Notes under the pieces: model-generated
Told to the model about the DNA's origin: nothing
Seen by the model: only the letters and a program-made list of their open reading frames with translations
Databases searched by the model: none
Position numbers and translations under genes: made by a program
Shown: piece by piece, positions 62,139-64,000 of the stretch
How positions within the stretch are numbered: position 1 is the first letter of the stretch
How the letters are laid out: each line of letters starts with the position of its first letter
NCBI RefSeq assembly: GCF_000233695.2
Contig: NZ_CM001488.1
Span: forward strand, 708,049-772,048
Length of the DNA stretch: 64,000 bases
DNA from: Desulfobacter postgatei 2ac9
Lineage (GTDB): Bacteria; Desulfobacterota; Desulfobacteria; Desulfobacterales; Desulfobacteraceae
Direction of reading: 5' to 3'

Positions 62139-64000
62139 TCAATCATCAGTCTCTTTCTCCTGCTCCGGCTGTTGCGATTCTGGTGTTTTGGCAGAAAAAA
62201 ACCGGTCAGCCCCCTTAATGGAACGGATATGAATATCCCGTTGGGGAAAGCTGATCTCTATGTTGTTTTCCCGGAACTTTTTATCGATCCTGAATCTGAC
62301 ATCCGTATCCACCTCCAGCATATGGTCCACATCAGTCCAAAGCCGCAGCACAAATATCAGGGCACTGTCGCCAAAATCCGTAAAAATCACGTCTGCCCGC
62401 GGATATCGAAGGACATTGGGAGCGTCCACAGCAATCTGCAATAAAATCGTTCTGACCAGTTCGATATCTGATCCGTATGCCACGCCCACGCTGATTTTGC
62501 GACGGATCCGTTTATCCTTGAAACTCCAGTTGGTCAACTGATTGCTGATGAGATCGGCATTTGGGATAATCAGGGAGGCATTGTCATAGGTCTGTACTAT
62601 TGTGGAGCGAACATTTATTTTTCTCACCCTGGCCCAGATGCCGTTAATTTCCACATCATCCCCCACTTGAATGGGCCGCTCAAACAGCAGGATGATGCCG
62701 GATATAAAATTGTTAAAAATATTCTGCAAGCCAAATCCGATACCAATGCCCAGGGCACCAAAGGCGACGGCCAGGGAGGCCGTGTTCAACCCAAAAGCAT
62801 GAAGGGCCATGAGAAGGCCTATGGCCCAAATCATATAAGAGGAGATGGTTGTGATGGACTCCTGCATGCCCTGGGCCATACCGGACCGGCTTAAGAATTT
62901 TTTCTGGAACAACCATTTCCATATCCGCACCAGGGCATAGGTAAAAATAAGTATAAGTCCTGCACTAATCGCTCCCAAAAAGCTGAACCGCATACTGCCG
63001 ATGCTCAAGGGAACGGCAAGAACCTGATACAGATGACCCAGCACGGTCTGGGGATCCCCCCACCAGATCAGCAGCAGAAGAATTGAAAGGGTAACCATCC
63101 AGCAGAACTGACCTGCCCGGATGATCAGCCACTGAACAGGATAGTCATCATAAACAAACTCTTCGGTCCTGCTATGGCTTTGCTCCCTGTAATACAGATC
63201 CCATTCCAGGAGCAAATGATAGAAGATCCCCCACCAGAAAACAACCACAAGACTTTGAACCCAGGAAAGGACCCAGTGAGAGGCAAGCAATTCATAACCG
63301 GTCATATCCAGCATAAGAGAAAGACCGGAAATCAGAAGCATCACATATTTAGTGGTTAAAAGCCGGATCAGCTGATTTTTATCCTGATGATTTCCCCCCG
63401 AAGACTGCAGTGTATTAAAATTAACATCACGCCAGGTTCTCAGAGTCCAGACAACCATGATCAATGCCCCTGTCACGCGCAGCAGGATCAATAGACCCGA
63501 ACTTTGCCCCAAAACGTCATATAACACCCCATAGGCAAGAACAAAAACAGCAACAGTCCGGGTGAAACGAATCAGATGCCGGGCATTGGATTTCCCACCC
63601 ACGGCATCGACAAAAACCGTTTTCAAGGCGCGGCAAATCCATCTGCACGCAAGCAGAATCATTATCACCATGGCGGCCGCCCAAAAAACCTTGGACACCA
63701 AAACCATTCGTTCCAGACGACTGTACAGAAAAATTGTCAACGCAGTTCCGGCCGGAATAATGGATATGATCAGCAGATCTGAGGCCATCTGATGCCAGGC
63801 ACCCAGTTTTTGCACAACAGGCAGATTCTTTAAACCCAAAGCCTCTTTTCTGAGCCGCCTTAGAATGGCAAGCACAGCCGCCAGGACAAAGAAAAAGGAT
63901 ACTGCCAGAAGCTGTGCCTCCTGCCACAATTTTTCAATTTCCGATATCCAGAACTTGGGCGCAGAAACGATAACGATATGTTCAATCAGGGTTTTAATTT
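62139..64000 (-). CDS. MscS-family mechanosensitive channel, 5' end outside the window
   Basis: At least 620 codons; the frame stays open to the end of the window (IKTLIEHIVIVSAPKFWISE before the first in-frame TTG at 63929), so the start lies beyond 64000. About eight to ten N-terminal membrane helices, then the MscS core: the pore-lining helix in LAVAFGALGIGIGFGLQNIF, the beta domain RPIQVGDDVEINGIWARVRK, and the C-terminal alpha/beta domain ending FPQRDIHIRSIKG. Long MscS-like proteins of this design act as osmotic emergency valves. Terminates before the 62045-62119 repeat. Confidence 0.9.
   Translation of the reverse strand, partial: IKTLIEHIVIVSAPKFWISEIEKLWQEAQLLAVSFFFVLAAVLAILRRLRKEALGLKNLPVVQKLGAWHQMASDLLIISIIPAGTALTIFLYSRLERMVLVSKVFWAAAMVIMILLACRWICRALKTVFVDAVGGKSNARHLIRFTRTVAVFVLAYGVLYDVLGQSSGLLILLRVTGALIMVVWTLRTWRDVNFNTLQSSGGNHQDKNQLIRLLTTKYVMLLISGLSLMLDMTGYELLASHWVLSWVQSLVVVFWWGIFYHLLLEWDLYYREQSHSRTEEFVYDDYPVQWLIIRAGQFCWMVTLSILLLLIWWGDPQTVLGHLYQVLAVPLSIGSMRFSFLGAISAGLILIFTYALVRIWKWLFQKKFLSRSGMAQGMQESITTISSYMIWAIGLLMALHAFGLNTASLAVAFGALGIGIGFGLQNIFNNFISGIILLFERPIQVGDDVEINGIWARVRKINVRSTIVQTYDNASLIIPNADLISNQLTNWSFKDKRIRRKISVGVAYGSDIELVRTILLQIAVDAPNVLRYPRADVIFTDFGDSALIFVLRLWTDVDHMLEVDTDVRFRIDKKFRENNIEISFPQRDIHIRSIKGADRFFSAKTPESQQPEQEKETDD

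Noticed and set aside
1-64000. CRISPR arrays, rRNA genes, prophage structural genes
   Set aside because: No regularly spaced direct repeats, rRNA-like stretches or capsid/tail genes were seen in the window.

Overview
The window looks like chromosomal DNA of an anaerobic, sulfate-reducing deltaproteobacterium of the Desulfobacteraceae type; species cannot be named from sequence alone. The best evidence is a five-gene glutarate/aromatic-degradation operon on the minus strand (706-5160): a glutaryl-CoA dehydrogenase that closely resembles the non-decarboxylating Desulfococcus enzyme, followed by all four subunits of a sodium-pumping glutaconyl-CoA decarboxylase. Two sigma-54 activators, a glycine-zipper lipoprotein and a possible small selenoprotein fit the same group.

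Layout. 1-9993: CBS protein, gcd operon, FecBCD-type ABC importer (permease split by an in-frame TAG), and an amidohydrolase next to a decayed partial copy of itself. 10119-18521: RMD1/DUF155 protein, zinc-ribbon protein, GAF-type sigma-54 activator, MFS carrier, radA-rlmE-yebC operon and a ferritin-like protein. 18705-20757: the rear part of a dead type I restriction gene (hsdR) and an IS4-family element. 20882-30474: SelO, an old-yellow-enzyme, a 1368-residue membrane protein, TypA and a lipoprotein. 30612-31621: a decayed DUF2589-type gene group. 31750-38377: a tight six-gene cluster (XpaC-like, TelA, DUF4178, lipoprotein, DUF350, membrane-anchored spermidine-synthase-like), read here as a membrane-stress system. 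38501-45657: PriA, an AAA/DUF4143 ATPase, then the front part of the same dead type I restriction locus (hsdM', hsdS', four-helix bundle', DUF1016', hsdR'). 45699-46252: integrase remnant beside tRNA-Glu and tRNA-Lys. 46349-57449: PBP1A, a hisI-hisG-aminotransferase-engB-era-HNH operon, queF, dusB, DUF1848. 57697-59474: a sigma-54 promoter, a candidate 50-residue selenoprotein and a cysteine-rich PAS-type sigma-54 activator. 59605-64000: a broken dienoyl-CoA-reductase-like gene, a dead transposase, a large inverted repeat and an MscS channel running off the end.

Two observations stand out. First, a nearly identical ~94-bp sequence lies in inverted orientation at 19645-19738 and 45565-45657. 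Flipping the 25.8 kb between the copies puts the front and rear of hsdR back in one reading direction, so the window records a large IS-mediated inversion. Second, the small ORF at 57789 reads through an in-frame TGA into a coherent charged tail. The TGA is followed by a hairpin that fits the bacterial SECIS rules, a strong -24/-12 promoter lies upstream, and a sigma-54 activator gene lies downstream.

Gene decay is concentrated near the IS and integrase scars (8438-8655, 18705-19640, 30796-31621, 42328-46001, 59605-62030), in contrast with the intact housekeeping operons.
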